This document shows positions 8,346 to 17,692 of a DNA stretch of 64,000 nt, one piece after another. The stretch's first letter is position 1; every line of letters begins with the position of its first letter. The notes under the pieces are model-generated. The model was not told the origin of the DNA. It saw nothing but the letters and a program-made list of their open reading frames with translations, and did not search any database. The position numbers were made by a program, and so were the translations under genes. The stretch comes from Pedobacter zeae (GTDB lineage: Bacteria; Bacteroidota; Bacteroidia; Sphingobacteriales; Sphingobacteriaceae), in contig NZ_JACIEF010000002.1 in the NCBI RefSeq assembly GCF_014196715.1, forward strand, positions 248,001 through 312,000, given 5' to 3'.

Positions 8346-10241
8346 ATGAAATATAACAGCTATACTATTTTAATGCTCCTCTCATTTCTTTTTTTTAAAG
8401 CTACAGCCAAAGAGAAGGAAACACCTGCCGAACATTTACTCACCTCACCCGATCGTTCGGTCGAACTTAAATTTTTTCAGAAGGAAATTGCCAACAAGGA
8501 AAAGGCTTTTTTTTACCAGTTAAGCTACAAGGGCAAACCCGTTATTTTAGAATCAAAGCTGGAGCTGCAACTCGATAACCACCTCTCAGAAAGCGCAATG
8601 GCACTTCCGGTAGATAAGCATAAAAACTGGTTCGAAAACCTGCAGGTTACCGGAGTACAACGCTTAACAAAAGATACCACCTGGAAACCGGTTTACGGCG
8701 AAAAAAAACTTATCCGTGATCAGTATAATAGTCTCATCATCAGCACAGTAAAAGATGATAATCCTAACTACCTGATGAATATCGAAATCAGGGCCTATAA
8801 CCAGGGCGTAGCCATCCGCTTTTTCTTTCCTGAAAATGCTAAAGGCACCTATTACCGGATCATGTCTGAGAATACCGAATTTAATTTTGCCCCGGGAACC
8901 TTAGCCTGGAAGGCCAACTGGGCGCAGGCACCTTATGAAAAAGTAGCGCTAGAAAATTGGGATGGTGAAGCCGAACGTCCGCTTACCCTCGAACTGAAGA
9001 ATGGGTTGTTTGCCACACTTATTGAGGCCGGAATGGTGGATTATTCGAGGTCTAAATTCAAATTAAAGGCCCAAAACAGTTTGGTAACTTCCATGTTTAC
9101 ACCGGTTGACCTGATTTCGCCGGTGGCCACGCCCTGGAGAGCAATTTTAGTTGCCGAAACTGCGCCGGAAATTGCTATGGGTACAGATTTGATCCTGAAC
9201 CTCAACGAACCCTCTAAAATAAAAGATGAAAGCTGGATTAAACCGGGTAAAATTATGAGGGTAATGTCGCAAACAACCCGCGATGCCTTCGAGAATATCG
9301 ATTTTGCCGCTAAACGGAACCTGCAATACATCCTGTTCGATTGGAAATGGTATGGTCCGGCATTTAGTTTTAATTCTGATGCTTCAAAAGTGGCCATTCA
9401 CGACTTTGACCTGCCTGCCATTATTAAATACGCGAAAGAAAAGGGGATAGGTGTGTGGCTTTATGTTAACCAGCAGGCCTTATTGATGCAAAGCGACAGT
9501 CTTTTTTCCATTTATAAAAAATGGGGCGTTGCAGGGGTAAAGTTTGGTTTTGTTCAGTCGGGTTCGCATCGCTGGACCGCCTGGATCGAAAAAGCGATAC
9601 AGCAGGCCGCCCAAAATCACATTATGGTAAATATACACGACGACTGGAGGCCAACCGGCGAGCAGCGTACCTGGCCCAATTTGATGACAGCCGAAGGAAT
9701 AAGGGGAAATGAAGAAATGCCCGCAGCAACCAGCAATACCGTAATGCCTTTTACCAGGTTTCTGGCCGGGGCCGCTGATTACACGATCTGTTATTTCGAC
9801 AGCAGGATTAAAACCACACATGCCCATCAACTGGCCTTAGCTGCCATTTATTTTAGCCCGATACAGACCTTATATTGGTATGATAAACCTGCTCTTTATA
9901 AAGGCGAGCCTGAACTCGAATTCTGGGACAAGATTCCTGTTACCTGGGATGAAACCAAGGTTTTATCGGGAAGACCGGGCGAGTACATTACCACTGCAAG
10001 GCGCAGTGGCGAAGAATGGTTTTTAGGCAGTATTACCAATACAGAAGCCCGCAAGGTAGAATTGAAGCTGGATTTTCTTCCAAAAGGACAAAAATTTGTT
10101 GCCAGGATTTATCATGACGACAATACCGTTAACACTGCCACCAAGGTGGGGATAAAAGATATTACGGTTGATGCACAATCTACCCTGAAACTGGATCTCC
10201 AGGCTTCAGGAGGTGCTGCAATCTGGCTCCATAAAAAATAA
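8346..10241 (+). CDS. GH97 family glycoside hydrolase, KFGF/HDDWRPTG subtype
   Basis: The ATG at 8346 is chosen over a TTG at 8340; it starts a signal peptide ending near ATA-KEKE. The 631-residue protein has the GH97 layout: N-terminal beta-sandwich (about 25-290), TIM barrel (about 295-560) with FDWKWYGP, and a C-terminal beta domain. Where retaining GH97 alpha-galactosidases carry the Asp nucleophile, this protein reads VKFGFV (about 398-403), so the Asp is absent. The downstream motif is NIHDDWRPTG with AEGIRGNEE, resembling the inverting SusB-type branch but with Asp in place of the HE Glu. The substrate is probably an alpha-linked hexose. It is 25 bases upstream of the FucP-type transporter, so the two are probably co-transcribed. 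Confidence 0.88.
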   Translation: MKYNSYTILMLLSFLFFKATAKEKETPAEHLLTSPDRSVELKFFQKEIANKEKAFFYQLSYKGKPVILESKLELQLDNHLSESAMALPVDKHKNWFENLQVTGVQRLTKDTTWKPVYGEKKLIRDQYNSLIISTVKDDNPNYLMNIEIRAYNQGVAIRFFFPENAKGTYYRIMSENTEFNFAPGTLAWKANWAQAPYEKVALENWDGEAERPLTLELKNGLFATLIEAGMVDYSRSKFKLKAQNSLVTSMFTPVDLISPVATPWRAILVAETAPEIAMGTDLILNLNEPSKIKDESWIKPGKIMRVMSQTTRDAFENIDFAAKRNLQYILFDWKWYGPAFSFNSDASKVAIHDFDLPAIIKYAKEKGIGVWLYVNQQALLMQSDSLFSIYKKWGVAGVKFGFVQSGSHRWTAWIEKAIQQAAQNHIMVNIHDDWRPTGEQRTWPNLMTAEGIRGNEEMPAATSNTVMPFTRFLAGAADYTICYFDSRIKTTHAHQLALAAIYFSPIQTLYWYDKPALYKGEPELEFWDKIPVTWDETKVLSGRPGEYITTARRSGEEWFLGSITNTEARKVELKLDFLPKGQKFVARIYHDDNTVNTATKVGIKDITVDAQSTLKLDLQASGGAAIWLHKK

Positions 10242-10266
10242 TCATAAAGGATACAACAACATTAAA

Positions 10267-11499
10267 ATGAACAATAAACCTGCTTTTACCGAAAAGAAAT
10301 TCCTGTTAACCTTTATCCTGGTTACTTCCTTGTTTATGTTATGGGGAGTGGCACACTCGATGAGTGATGTCCTTAATAAACATTTTCAGAACGTGCTGAA
10401 TGTATCAAAAGCACAGTCAGGACTGATCCAGTTTTCCGTATTTGGAGCCTACTTTATCATGAGCATTCCGGCCGGAATATTCCTGAAGCGCTTTGGTTAC
10501 AAGGCCGGTGTAATACTGGGACTTTCACTTTTTACCTTGGGCACATTTCTTTTTGTTCCGGCAGCAAATGCAGAAAGCTTTGGTTTTTTCAGGGTAGCCC
10601 TTTTTATTCTTGGCTGCGGAATGGCAACACTCGAAACAGTTGCACATCCTTTTGCAGCCTCATTGGGCGACCAGCGTACCAGCGACAGAAGGGTAAACTT
10701 CTCCCAGTCTTTTAATGCCATAGGAGCAATAATTGGTCCGGCTATTGGCACATTCTTTTTGCTGCGTGCTACTTCCGGAGGGAACGAAAATTCACTCGAT
10801 TCGGTAAAATTGCTTTACGCCGGATTAGGAGCATTTATCCTGGTTGTGGCCGTGGCTTTTTTCTTTATCCGTATTCCCGATCTGATCGACCCTCATGGCA
10901 TTTCCGATGAGCCCGTAGCCGCACAAAACATTGATCTCGCCCCTGGAAAAAGCCTCTTTCAGCACAGGCATTTTGTTTGGGCAGTGGCAGCCCAGTTTTT
11001 TAATGTAGCGGCCCAGGCCGGTACCTGGAGCTATTTTATCAATTATGGCCACGAGAAGATGGGCTTTTCTGATGAGAAAGCCGGAAACTTTATGGTATTG
11101 TTTATGGTCATGATGGCACTTGGCAGATTCGTTGGAACTTACCTGATGAAATTTATAGCCCCCAACAAAATTCTGGCAGCATTTGCCATTGCCAGTATTG
11201 TGGCCTGCCTTATTGTTGCTCAAAGCTGGGGCTGGACATCCTATTGCGCCCTGCTAAGCATCAATTTTTTCTTTAGTATCATGTTCCCTACTATTTTTAG
11301 CCTCGGACTGAAAAATCTTGGTTCACATACCCAGCAGGCTTCCTCCTATATTTCTATGGGAGTGGTTGGCGGGGCGGTAATGCCTTATTTTATGGGTAAG
11401 ATAGCCAATACAGATGTAGCACATGCCTACTATTTACCCATTGTGTGTTACGTAGTCATCGCGCTCTTTGCCATTAAATTTTTTAAAGTGATCAAGTAA
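10267..11499 (+). CDS. FucP-type MFS sugar:H+ symporter
   Basis: Start at the ATG at 10267; an upstream in-frame ATG (10213) would overlap the GH97 gene. The 410-residue polytopic protein has about 12 hydrophobic segments, with the N-terminal signature LFMLWGVAHSMSDVLNKHFQ typical of FucP/GluP-type major facilitator permeases. Members import L-fucose, glucose/galactose or N-acetylglucosamine with protons across the inner membrane. The GH29 and fucose-oxidising genes downstream in the island make L-fucose a plausible substrate, but galactose or glucose released by the adjacent GH97 is equally possible. Confidence 0.87.
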   Translation: MNNKPAFTEKKFLLTFILVTSLFMLWGVAHSMSDVLNKHFQNVLNVSKAQSGLIQFSVFGAYFIMSIPAGIFLKRFGYKAGVILGLSLFTLGTFLFVPAANAESFGFFRVALFILGCGMATLETVAHPFAASLGDQRTSDRRVNFSQSFNAIGAIIGPAIGTFFLLRATSGGNENSLDSVKLLYAGLGAFILVVAVAFFFIRIPDLIDPHGISDEPVAAQNIDLAPGKSLFQHRHFVWAVAAQFFNVAAQAGTWSYFINYGHEKMGFSDEKAGNFMVLFMVMMALGRFVGTYLMKFIAPNKILAAFAIASIVACLIVAQSWGWTSYCALLSINFFFSIMFPTIFSLGLKNLGSHTQQASSYISMGVVGGAVMPYFMGKIANTDVAHAYYLPIVCYVVIALFAIKFFKVIK

Positions 11500-11571
11500 A
11501 AGCTTTAAGGGGATAAACTGTAGATTATTCACATATGTTTCACTATTTTAGTAGCTTTCAATCCTCCTGTT

Positions 11572-14500
11572 GTGCAACGAATTCTACTTTTATTTCTTTT
11601 CCTGCATGTCGGTTTCTGTTTTGCTGCGGAAGACCCTTTTACCATCAGGCACCTGGCGATTGAAAACGGGCTTTCCAATAATTTTGTTCGCTGCATTTAC
11701 CAGGATAAAAAAGGATTCTTTTGGTTAGGTACTAAAGATGGACTTAACCGGTATGATGGATATGACTTCAAAATTTTTAGAAACGAATTAGATAATAAAG
11801 CATCTCTTATCCATAACATCATCCACACTGTGAGTAGTGATGTGGATAATAACATATGGATTGGCACCAGGCAGGGGCTAAGCATCTATAATGATCAGAA
11901 AGGTATTTTTAATACCGCAAAATACCGAGATTGGAAAACAGGTGAAATTTTGCCCCTGATGAATGTGATCAGGGAAGTGGTATGCGGGCCACAAAATACA
12001 ATGCTGATAGGTACCGAAGGCCTTGGCTTAGTCCGCTTTCGTCAGGCATCCGGTACTGGCGAACTGGTTCCCCTGCTGATCAATGGCAAAAAAACCGTGT
12101 CGTATGGTGTGCAGGCCGCCGGGACCGATAACAAAGGGCGTATATGGGTTTTCATTCAAAACCAGGGACTTGCTTTTCTTGATCTCCGCGCAGGAGCACT
12201 CCGCCTTTGTAATACCGATGTTTTGCTGGCGCAGGCCATGATGGTTAGTGGCGGAAAAGTATACCTGGGCACACAGCGCGGACTTTACTGCTACGATCCG
12301 TCCACAGGTTTAACTGCCGAGATAAAGGGCATTAAAGGAGTGCTTGCCGACTTGCCCATATCAGCCATATCGGCCGGTAAACATGGGGAACTTTATCTTG
12401 GAACCAATGGAAGCGGGGTTTTCCGTTACACCATCTCAACCAACCAGGCTGAAGTTGTGAATTCTGATGTTGACAATGGATTTATTGGCGAAAATATTTA
12501 TTCCATATTTATTGATCAGAACGACAGGAAATGGGTAGGCACTTCTTCAGGAGGAGTAACGATCCTTGATCCTGAAAAAAAACCGTTCCAGACCTGGGTG
12601 CATAATCCGAACAAAAATTCGCTCCCAGGAAATTCAATATCAGCTTTTGTATCTCAATCAAAAGGTAAGCTCTATATCGGCACAGATGGCTTTGGCCTGA
12701 GTATCTGGGATCAGGAATCGGATCATTTTTCGAACTTTAAACGCACTGCTGATCCATCCTCCATTTCCTCTGATTTTGTTTCTTCATTAATTGCCGGTAC
12801 AAAAGGGGATATATGGATTGGTACCTTTAACGAAGGGGTAAACCGCTTTAACCCCCTTACCCAAAAGTTTAAGCGGTATAAAATGATCAATCCATTAACA
12901 GGAATTGAGAGTAAAGTTGCATTTACTGTATTTGAAGATCGCGACCGTGATATCTGGGTAGGTACCCTGAGGCGTGGAAGTCTCCTTGGTGCACTTTACA
13001 GATTTAATGCCCCGCAGGATAAATTTGAAATTTTCGATCAGCAACTTGGCGACCTCTTCACGATGATGCAGGCGCGTAACGGCCAGATCTGGGCAGGAAA
13101 CCTGAGGCAGCTGGTTCAAATTGATAAAACAACCAAAAGGCATCATTTTTACGACCTGGGGTATACAGTAAGAGCCATCTATGAAGATAAAAAAGGGCTC
13201 CTCTGGATCGGTACAGAAGGTGGAGGCCTCTTTGTTTTTGATCCCGTTAAAAAAAAGGTGGTTTTACGGTTTACTACAGCCGATGGACTTTGCAATAATT
13301 CGGTATTAACTTTAATTCCTGATGAGCGCGGCAACCTATGGATGAGTACGTATTATGGAGTATCCTGTTTTAATTTCGATAAACGAAAATTCAGTAATTT
13401 TTATCAGAGCGACGGCTTGCAGAGTAACCAGTTTCAGATCAATGCGGGAGTGAAACTAAAATCAGGTGAAATCGTTTTTGGAGGGATCAGAGGATTTAGC
13501 CTGTTTAATCCTGATAAGATTGTTCCGCGGAAAGATATGCCGAGTTTGCTTCTTACCGGTATAATCATTAATAATACCCCGATTGAAAAAAACCTGGATT
13601 GGATCGTGGCTGAAGATAATGTGGCTATAAGGGAAATAGAAGTTCCTTATGATCAGGCTGTATTTACGTTTAACTTTACTGCCCTCGAATTTTCATCGCC
13701 CGAAAAAATTTCTTACCAGTATTTTATGGATGGCTGGGACCGTGGCTGGAGTAAATCAGGAAAAGACAGAAAGGCCATTTATACCCACATCGCAGAAGGC
13801 AATTATATTTTTAAGGTGAGGTCTACTAATGCAGAAGGAGAATGGGGAAACCAGGAAATTAGTTTAAAAATCAGGGTTTTGCCACCCTGGTACCGAACCT
13901 GGTGGGCCTACCTGGGCTATCTAGCCGCTATTGCCGGTCTACTTTATGTTTACGTGCGTTACCGCAACACCCAAACCAGGTTAAAATACGAAGTACAGAT
14001 TATAAACCTGGAGGCGCAGCGCAAAAAGGCCGAATACGATTCGCAGGTGGCCCGGCACAACATGGAACGTTTGGCACACGAGAAAGAGCGGATTATTAAC
14101 GAGCAGGAGAAGGCACTTGCCGAAAAACGCATGTCGTTTTTTACCAATATCTCGCATGAATTTCGCTCGCCACTCTCTTTAATTATCAACCCGGTTAACG
14201 ATCTCATTAAAAAAAACAGTCCTGATAGCCAGGTCGCCAATGAGCTTAACCTCATTCAACGCAATGCAAAAAGGATGCTTTCATTGGTCGATCAATTATT
14301 GCTCTTCAGAAAAGCAGAAGAAGGCTTTGAACAAATCAAAGCCCATAAACTCGACCTGGAAAAACTATCGAAAGCGGTGTATGATTGCTTTACACAACAA
14401 GCCACAGCCAAACAGATGGATTACCGGTTTGAATCGGCTGCTTTTGAGCCGGAAGTGTATGCAGAAGGCATCAAAATAGAAATTGTTCTGTTTAACCTGA

Positions 14501-15720
14501 TTTCTAACGCATTAAAGTATACACCGGTTGGTGGAGAAATATTAATTAAACTCAGCGAAAACGAACAGGAGTTAATACTCACGGTACAAGATTCGGGTAT
14601 TGGTATTCCGCAAGCAGCCGCCAACCGCATTTTTGAACGTTTTTACCAGGCAGACAGAACCGATGGCACACATAAATCGGGTTTTGGCATTGGCCTTTAC
14701 CTGGCTAAACAATTTGTAGAAGCCCATTCCGGAACCATAGCTTACCAAAACAGGCCAAATGGAGGCAGTATTTTTAGCATAACCCTGTTAAAAGGTACAG
14801 ATCACCTGGAAGGGCTTATTGTAGCCGGTACCCAGGATGACCCGGAAGATCTCTTTGATGAACTATATGCACCAGACCTTTTAACCACTGTTGAAGACAA
14901 TAACATCAGCCTGGAGGTGAGTATCGTGAGCGACAAGCAGGCCATCCTTATCGTCGACGATGAAAGGGATATCCGGAAATATATTGCAAGTCTTTTTATA
15001 AACGATTATACTGTTTATGAAGCTGAAGATGGGGAGCAGGGATTGCAGATTGCCACCGAAAAACTTCCTGATTTAATTATTACCGATTTTAAGATGCTGG
15101 GTATAAATGGAATCGAATTTTGCCAGTCTATTAAATCTAATCCAACACTTTCATATATACCGGTTATTTTATTAACGGCCAGTTCATCGCAGGATCTGAA
15201 GCTTAAAAGTGTGCATGGCGGTGCCGATGACTACATTAACAAACCATTTGAAAGGGAATACCTGGTAGCGCGGGTAGCCAATCTGTTGCGCAACCGGAAC
15301 AACCTGCAAAACTACTTCTATAACGAAATTACACTTCAAAGCAACTCCGTGGTCGTATCTGAAGAGTACAAGGCCTTTTTAGATGCCTGTATCCTGGTGG
15401 TTGAAAAACACCTTACCGACTCTGATTTTGGTATTAAGACTTTGGCCGATGAAGTTGGAATGAGCCATTCAAACTTATATAAACGTGTTAAAAGTATTTC
15501 CGGGCAATCTGTTAATGCCTTTATCAGGTTTATTCGCCTGCGCAAGGCAGCAGAGTTACTTATAGGCTCCGATTATAATGTAACCGAGGTAGCCTTCCGC
15601 TCTGGATTTAATGACGCCAAATACTTCGGAAAACAGTTTTCTAAACTTTTCGGACTTACCCCAACAGCCTTTATCACCAAGCACCGTAAAACACTGGGCC
15701 GGAGATACAAGATGAAATAA
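11572..15720 (+). CDS. Hybrid two-component system sensor/regulator (HTCS)
   Basis: Start is a GTG that immediately begins a signal peptide (MQRILLLFLFLHVGFCFA). The 1382 residues contain two periplasmic Reg_prop beta-propellers (about 22-650, recurrent GLxxYD and WIGT motifs), a Y_Y_Y domain (about 690-770), one membrane helix (about 778-797), a coiled-coil linker, HisKA with His862 in ISHEFRSPL, HATPase with NLISNALKYTP and DSGIGIP, a receiver domain with Asp1172, and an AraC-type HTH (about 1275-1375). HTCS proteins sense oligosaccharides in the periplasm and switch on polysaccharide-utilisation genes. It follows the GH97-FucP pair and precedes an ECF sigma gene, so it is the likely master regulator of this island. 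Confidence 0.95.
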   Translation: MQRILLLFLFLHVGFCFAAEDPFTIRHLAIENGLSNNFVRCIYQDKKGFFWLGTKDGLNRYDGYDFKIFRNELDNKASLIHNIIHTVSSDVDNNIWIGTRQGLSIYNDQKGIFNTAKYRDWKTGEILPLMNVIREVVCGPQNTMLIGTEGLGLVRFRQASGTGELVPLLINGKKTVSYGVQAAGTDNKGRIWVFIQNQGLAFLDLRAGALRLCNTDVLLAQAMMVSGGKVYLGTQRGLYCYDPSTGLTAEIKGIKGVLADLPISAISAGKHGELYLGTNGSGVFRYTISTNQAEVVNSDVDNGFIGENIYSIFIDQNDRKWVGTSSGGVTILDPEKKPFQTWVHNPNKNSLPGNSISAFVSQSKGKLYIGTDGFGLSIWDQESDHFSNFKRTADPSSISSDFVSSLIAGTKGDIWIGTFNEGVNRFNPLTQKFKRYKMINPLTGIESKVAFTVFEDRDRDIWVGTLRRGSLLGALYRFNAPQDKFEIFDQQLGDLFTMMQARNGQIWAGNLRQLVQIDKTTKRHHFYDLGYTVRAIYEDKKGLLWIGTEGGGLFVFDPVKKKVVLRFTTADGLCNNSVLTLIPDERGNLWMSTYYGVSCFNFDKRKFSNFYQSDGLQSNQFQINAGVKLKSGEIVFGGIRGFSLFNPDKIVPRKDMPSLLLTGIIINNTPIEKNLDWIVAEDNVAIREIEVPYDQAVFTFNFTALEFSSPEKISYQYFMDGWDRGWSKSGKDRKAIYTHIAEGNYIFKVRSTNAEGEWGNQEISLKIRVLPPWYRTWWAYLGYLAAIAGLLYVYVRYRNTQTRLKYEVQIINLEAQRKKAEYDSQVARHNMERLAHEKERIINEQEKALAEKRMSFFTNISHEFRSPLSLIINPVNDLIKKNSPDSQVANELNLIQRNAKRMLSLVDQLLLFRKAEEGFEQIKAHKLDLEKLSKAVYDCFTQQATAKQMDYRFESAAFEPEVYAEGIKIEIVLFNLISNALKYTPVGGEILIKLSENEQELILTVQDSGIGIPQAAANRIFERFYQADRTDGTHKSGFGIGLYLAKQFVEAHSGTIAYQNRPNGGSIFSITLLKGTDHLEGLIVAGTQDDPEDLFDELYAPDLLTTVEDNNISLEVSIVSDKQAILIVDDERDIRKYIASLFINDYTVYEAEDGEQGLQIATEKLPDLIITDFKMLGINGIEFCQSIKSNPTLSYIPVILLTASSSQDLKLKSVHGGADDYINKPFEREYLVARVANLLRNRNNLQNYFYNEITLQSNSVVVSEEYKAFLDACILVVEKHLTDSDFGIKTLADEVGMSHSNLYKRVKSISGQSVNAFIRFIRLRKAAELLIGSDYNVTEVAFRSGFNDAKYFGKQFSKLFGLTPTAFITKHRKTLGRRYKMK

Positions 15721-15870
15721 TAGCCAAAAGACCTGCCAGATTTCTGTTTAAAACCCCCTTTAAATACCTTTTAAGGGCATTTAGTGAAAATGTACTCCTA
15801 TTTTACGAATTTATACCCATCAATTTTTTCAAGCTGAGCCATCTTCGTATTAACCAAATATTAATATTTT

Positions 15871-16434
15871 ATGATGACTGAGAAATTGATTGCATTGTGG
15901 GAAGGCACCCTGGAAGGAAGCGAGCACGATTATGCAGAACTGCATGCCAATCTTTACCCTAAACTTTTTGTATTTGCCTCCAGGATCTTAAACGATGATG
16001 AACTCGTTGACGATCTTCTTCAGGACCTCTTTATTAAATTCTGGGAGACAAGGCAAAAAATTGGTAAAATCAAATATGTGGAAGCTTATTTCTACCGGTC
16101 GGCCCGGTCAATAGTGCTCAACCATATCCGTTTGGTTAAGCACCGTGAAGCCAAGCTCACTTTGATCCCTGAACCGGAATCCGTTTTTTCGGCAGAAGAT
16201 ATTATGGTATCTAAGGAATCCGATTCGCTAATAAAACAGCAATTGGTGCTTGTACTCAATTCCCTTCCTGCCAAACAACGCGAGATTCTGACCATGCGCT
16301 TTTACGATGACCTCAGCTATCCGCAAATTGCCAAAATTCTTAAGATACGATACCAGTCTGTAATCAATCATGTTTACCGTGCCATTCAAAAACTGAGGGA
16401 GGTTTCAGAATTATCTACATTTTACGCTGCCTGA
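15871..16434 (+). CDS. ECF RNA polymerase sigma factor, Bacteroidota type
   Basis: A 187-residue sigma-70 family ECF factor. Region 2 includes YPKLFVFASRIL and DELVDDLLQDLFIKFWE; region 4 is LPAKQREILTMRFYDDLSY, then an HTH (IAKILKIRYQSVINHVYRAI). In Bacteroidota such factors are usually followed by a FecR anti-sigma gene and a SusC gene with a signalling extension. Neither is nearby here: upstream is the HTCS and downstream a GH43-like enzyme. It may direct transcription of the island, or be controlled by an anti-sigma located elsewhere. Two adjacent ATG codons could act as start. Confidence 0.92.
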   Translation: MMTEKLIALWEGTLEGSEHDYAELHANLYPKLFVFASRILNDDELVDDLLQDLFIKFWETRQKIGKIKYVEAYFYRSARSIVLNHIRLVKHREAKLTLIPEPESVFSAEDIMVSKESDSLIKQQLVLVLNSLPAKQREILTMRFYDDLSYPQIAKILKIRYQSVINHVYRAIQKLREVSELSTFYAA

Positions 16435-16514
16435 TAAATGCGAAGTGAATTAAAGCGAGCGACATTTATAGATTAATATTTTAATAATTAGCAATATAAT
16501 TTGCACACTGGTAA

Positions 16515-17546
16515 ATGAAAAAAAATATAGGCAGGAAGAGCTGGTTTGGATTTACTTTTTTGCTATGGGCACTATGCCTGCACAGCTTAACAGGAATTGC
16601 GCAAACACGTAATGAAATAGTACCTGGAGAGGTTTGGCCGGATGATAAGGGTAATCACATTCAGGCCCATGGCGGGGGTATCATAAAGGTGAAAGATACC
16701 TACTATTGGTATGGCGAAGAACGCCGCCAGGGATTGGATTCAAATTACCGTTATGTAAGCTGTTATTCGTCTAAAGACTTAATGAACTGGAAATTCAGGG
16801 GAGATGTATTTAAAATGACCGATCCGGATAGTCTGGGTAAAAAATGGGTTTTGGAACGCCCTAAAGTATACCATAACCTTAAAACCGGAAAATACGTGAT
16901 GTATATGCATGTAGATGGGCAGGTAAAAGGTAAAGCAGGGAATTATAGTTATGCCCGCGTAGGTGTAGCCATTGGAGATTCACCGGTTGGGCCTTATAAA
17001 TTTATCAGAACCTTTCGTCCTTTCGGCCATGAAAGCCGCGATATAGGGCAGTTTATAGACGACGATGGACTTGCCTATCTTATTTTTGAAGACAGGGTTT
17101 CGAAAGGATTTCACATTGCTAAACTATCTGCCGATTACTTGGACGTTGAAGAGGATATTTGCCTGATTAAAGCACCATTGGAAGGCGGAGCAGTGGTTAA
17201 ATATGATGGCCTTTATTACGCCATCGGATCTGCACTGACCAGCTGGAACCCTAACCCCAATAAATTTGCTACAGCCCGGTCATTAAAAGGCCCCTGGTCT
17301 GAATTTAAAGATATTGCACCTGTAGAAACCAATACCTATGGCTCGCAATCTACTTTTATGTTAAAGGTTACAGGTACAAAAGTAACTTCTGTCATTTTTG
17401 TGGCCGATAAGTGGAAACCGCGTACACAATGGGATTCCAGGTACCTTTGGATGCCACTTAAAATAGGAAAAGGCGAACTTCAGCTTCCCAAACCACAAGC
17501 CTGGCGTATTAATGTAAAAACAGGGGAAACAGAAATGCTTAAATAA
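16515..17546 (+). CDS. GH43_24-like exo-beta-1,3-galactanase-type enzyme
   Basis: A 343-residue protein with signal peptide (to about Q30) and a five-bladed GH43-like propeller. The N-terminal catalytic Asp of normal GH43 is replaced by HIQAHGGGI (48-56), followed by YYWYGEE. Glu114 (LERP), Asp176 (RDIGQF), Glu223 (LEGGAVVKY) and Gln278 (YGSQSTFM) match in order and roughly in spacing the active site I recall for Phanerochaete exo-beta-1,3-galactanase Pc1,3Gal43A (Glu102, Asp158, acid Glu208, base Gln263). That family trims the beta-1,3-galactan backbone of type II arabinogalactan. GH43_34 is the main alternative. Probably periplasmic. Ends in a convergent arrangement with the second GH97. 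Confidence 0.8.
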   Translation: MKKNIGRKSWFGFTFLLWALCLHSLTGIAQTRNEIVPGEVWPDDKGNHIQAHGGGIIKVKDTYYWYGEERRQGLDSNYRYVSCYSSKDLMNWKFRGDVFKMTDPDSLGKKWVLERPKVYHNLKTGKYVMYMHVDGQVKGKAGNYSYARVGVAIGDSPVGPYKFIRTFRPFGHESRDIGQFIDDDGLAYLIFEDRVSKGFHIAKLSADYLDVEEDICLIKAPLEGGAVVKYDGLYYAIGSALTSWNPNPNKFATARSLKGPWSEFKDIAPVETNTYGSQSTFMLKVTGTKVTSVIFVADKWKPRTQWDSRYLWMPLKIGKGELQLPKPQAWRINVKTGETEMLK

Positions 17547-17617
17547 GTCGTTACCTCAATCAAAAAAATAATCCCAAAATTAACAGTCTCACCCTCTCAG
17601 CTTGTTTACAAGCGCAA

Positions 17618-17654
17618 AAAACAGCAATTCCAGATTACTTGGAATTGTTGTTTT
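17618..17654. terminator. Bidirectional intrinsic terminator
   Basis: A 14-bp stem with one G-T wobble (17618-17631 with 17641-17654), a short loop, and flanking A and T runs, located between the convergent GH43-like and GH97 genes. Confidence 0.75.
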
Positions 17655-17692
17655 TGTTTAAGGATACCCTTGATCTGAAATATAAAATTCAG

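Noticed and set aside
10213..10266. Upstream ATG (10213) as start of the FucP-type gene
   Set aside because: It would add a hydrophilic 18-residue extension and overlap GH97; the ATG at 10267 matches the family N-terminus.
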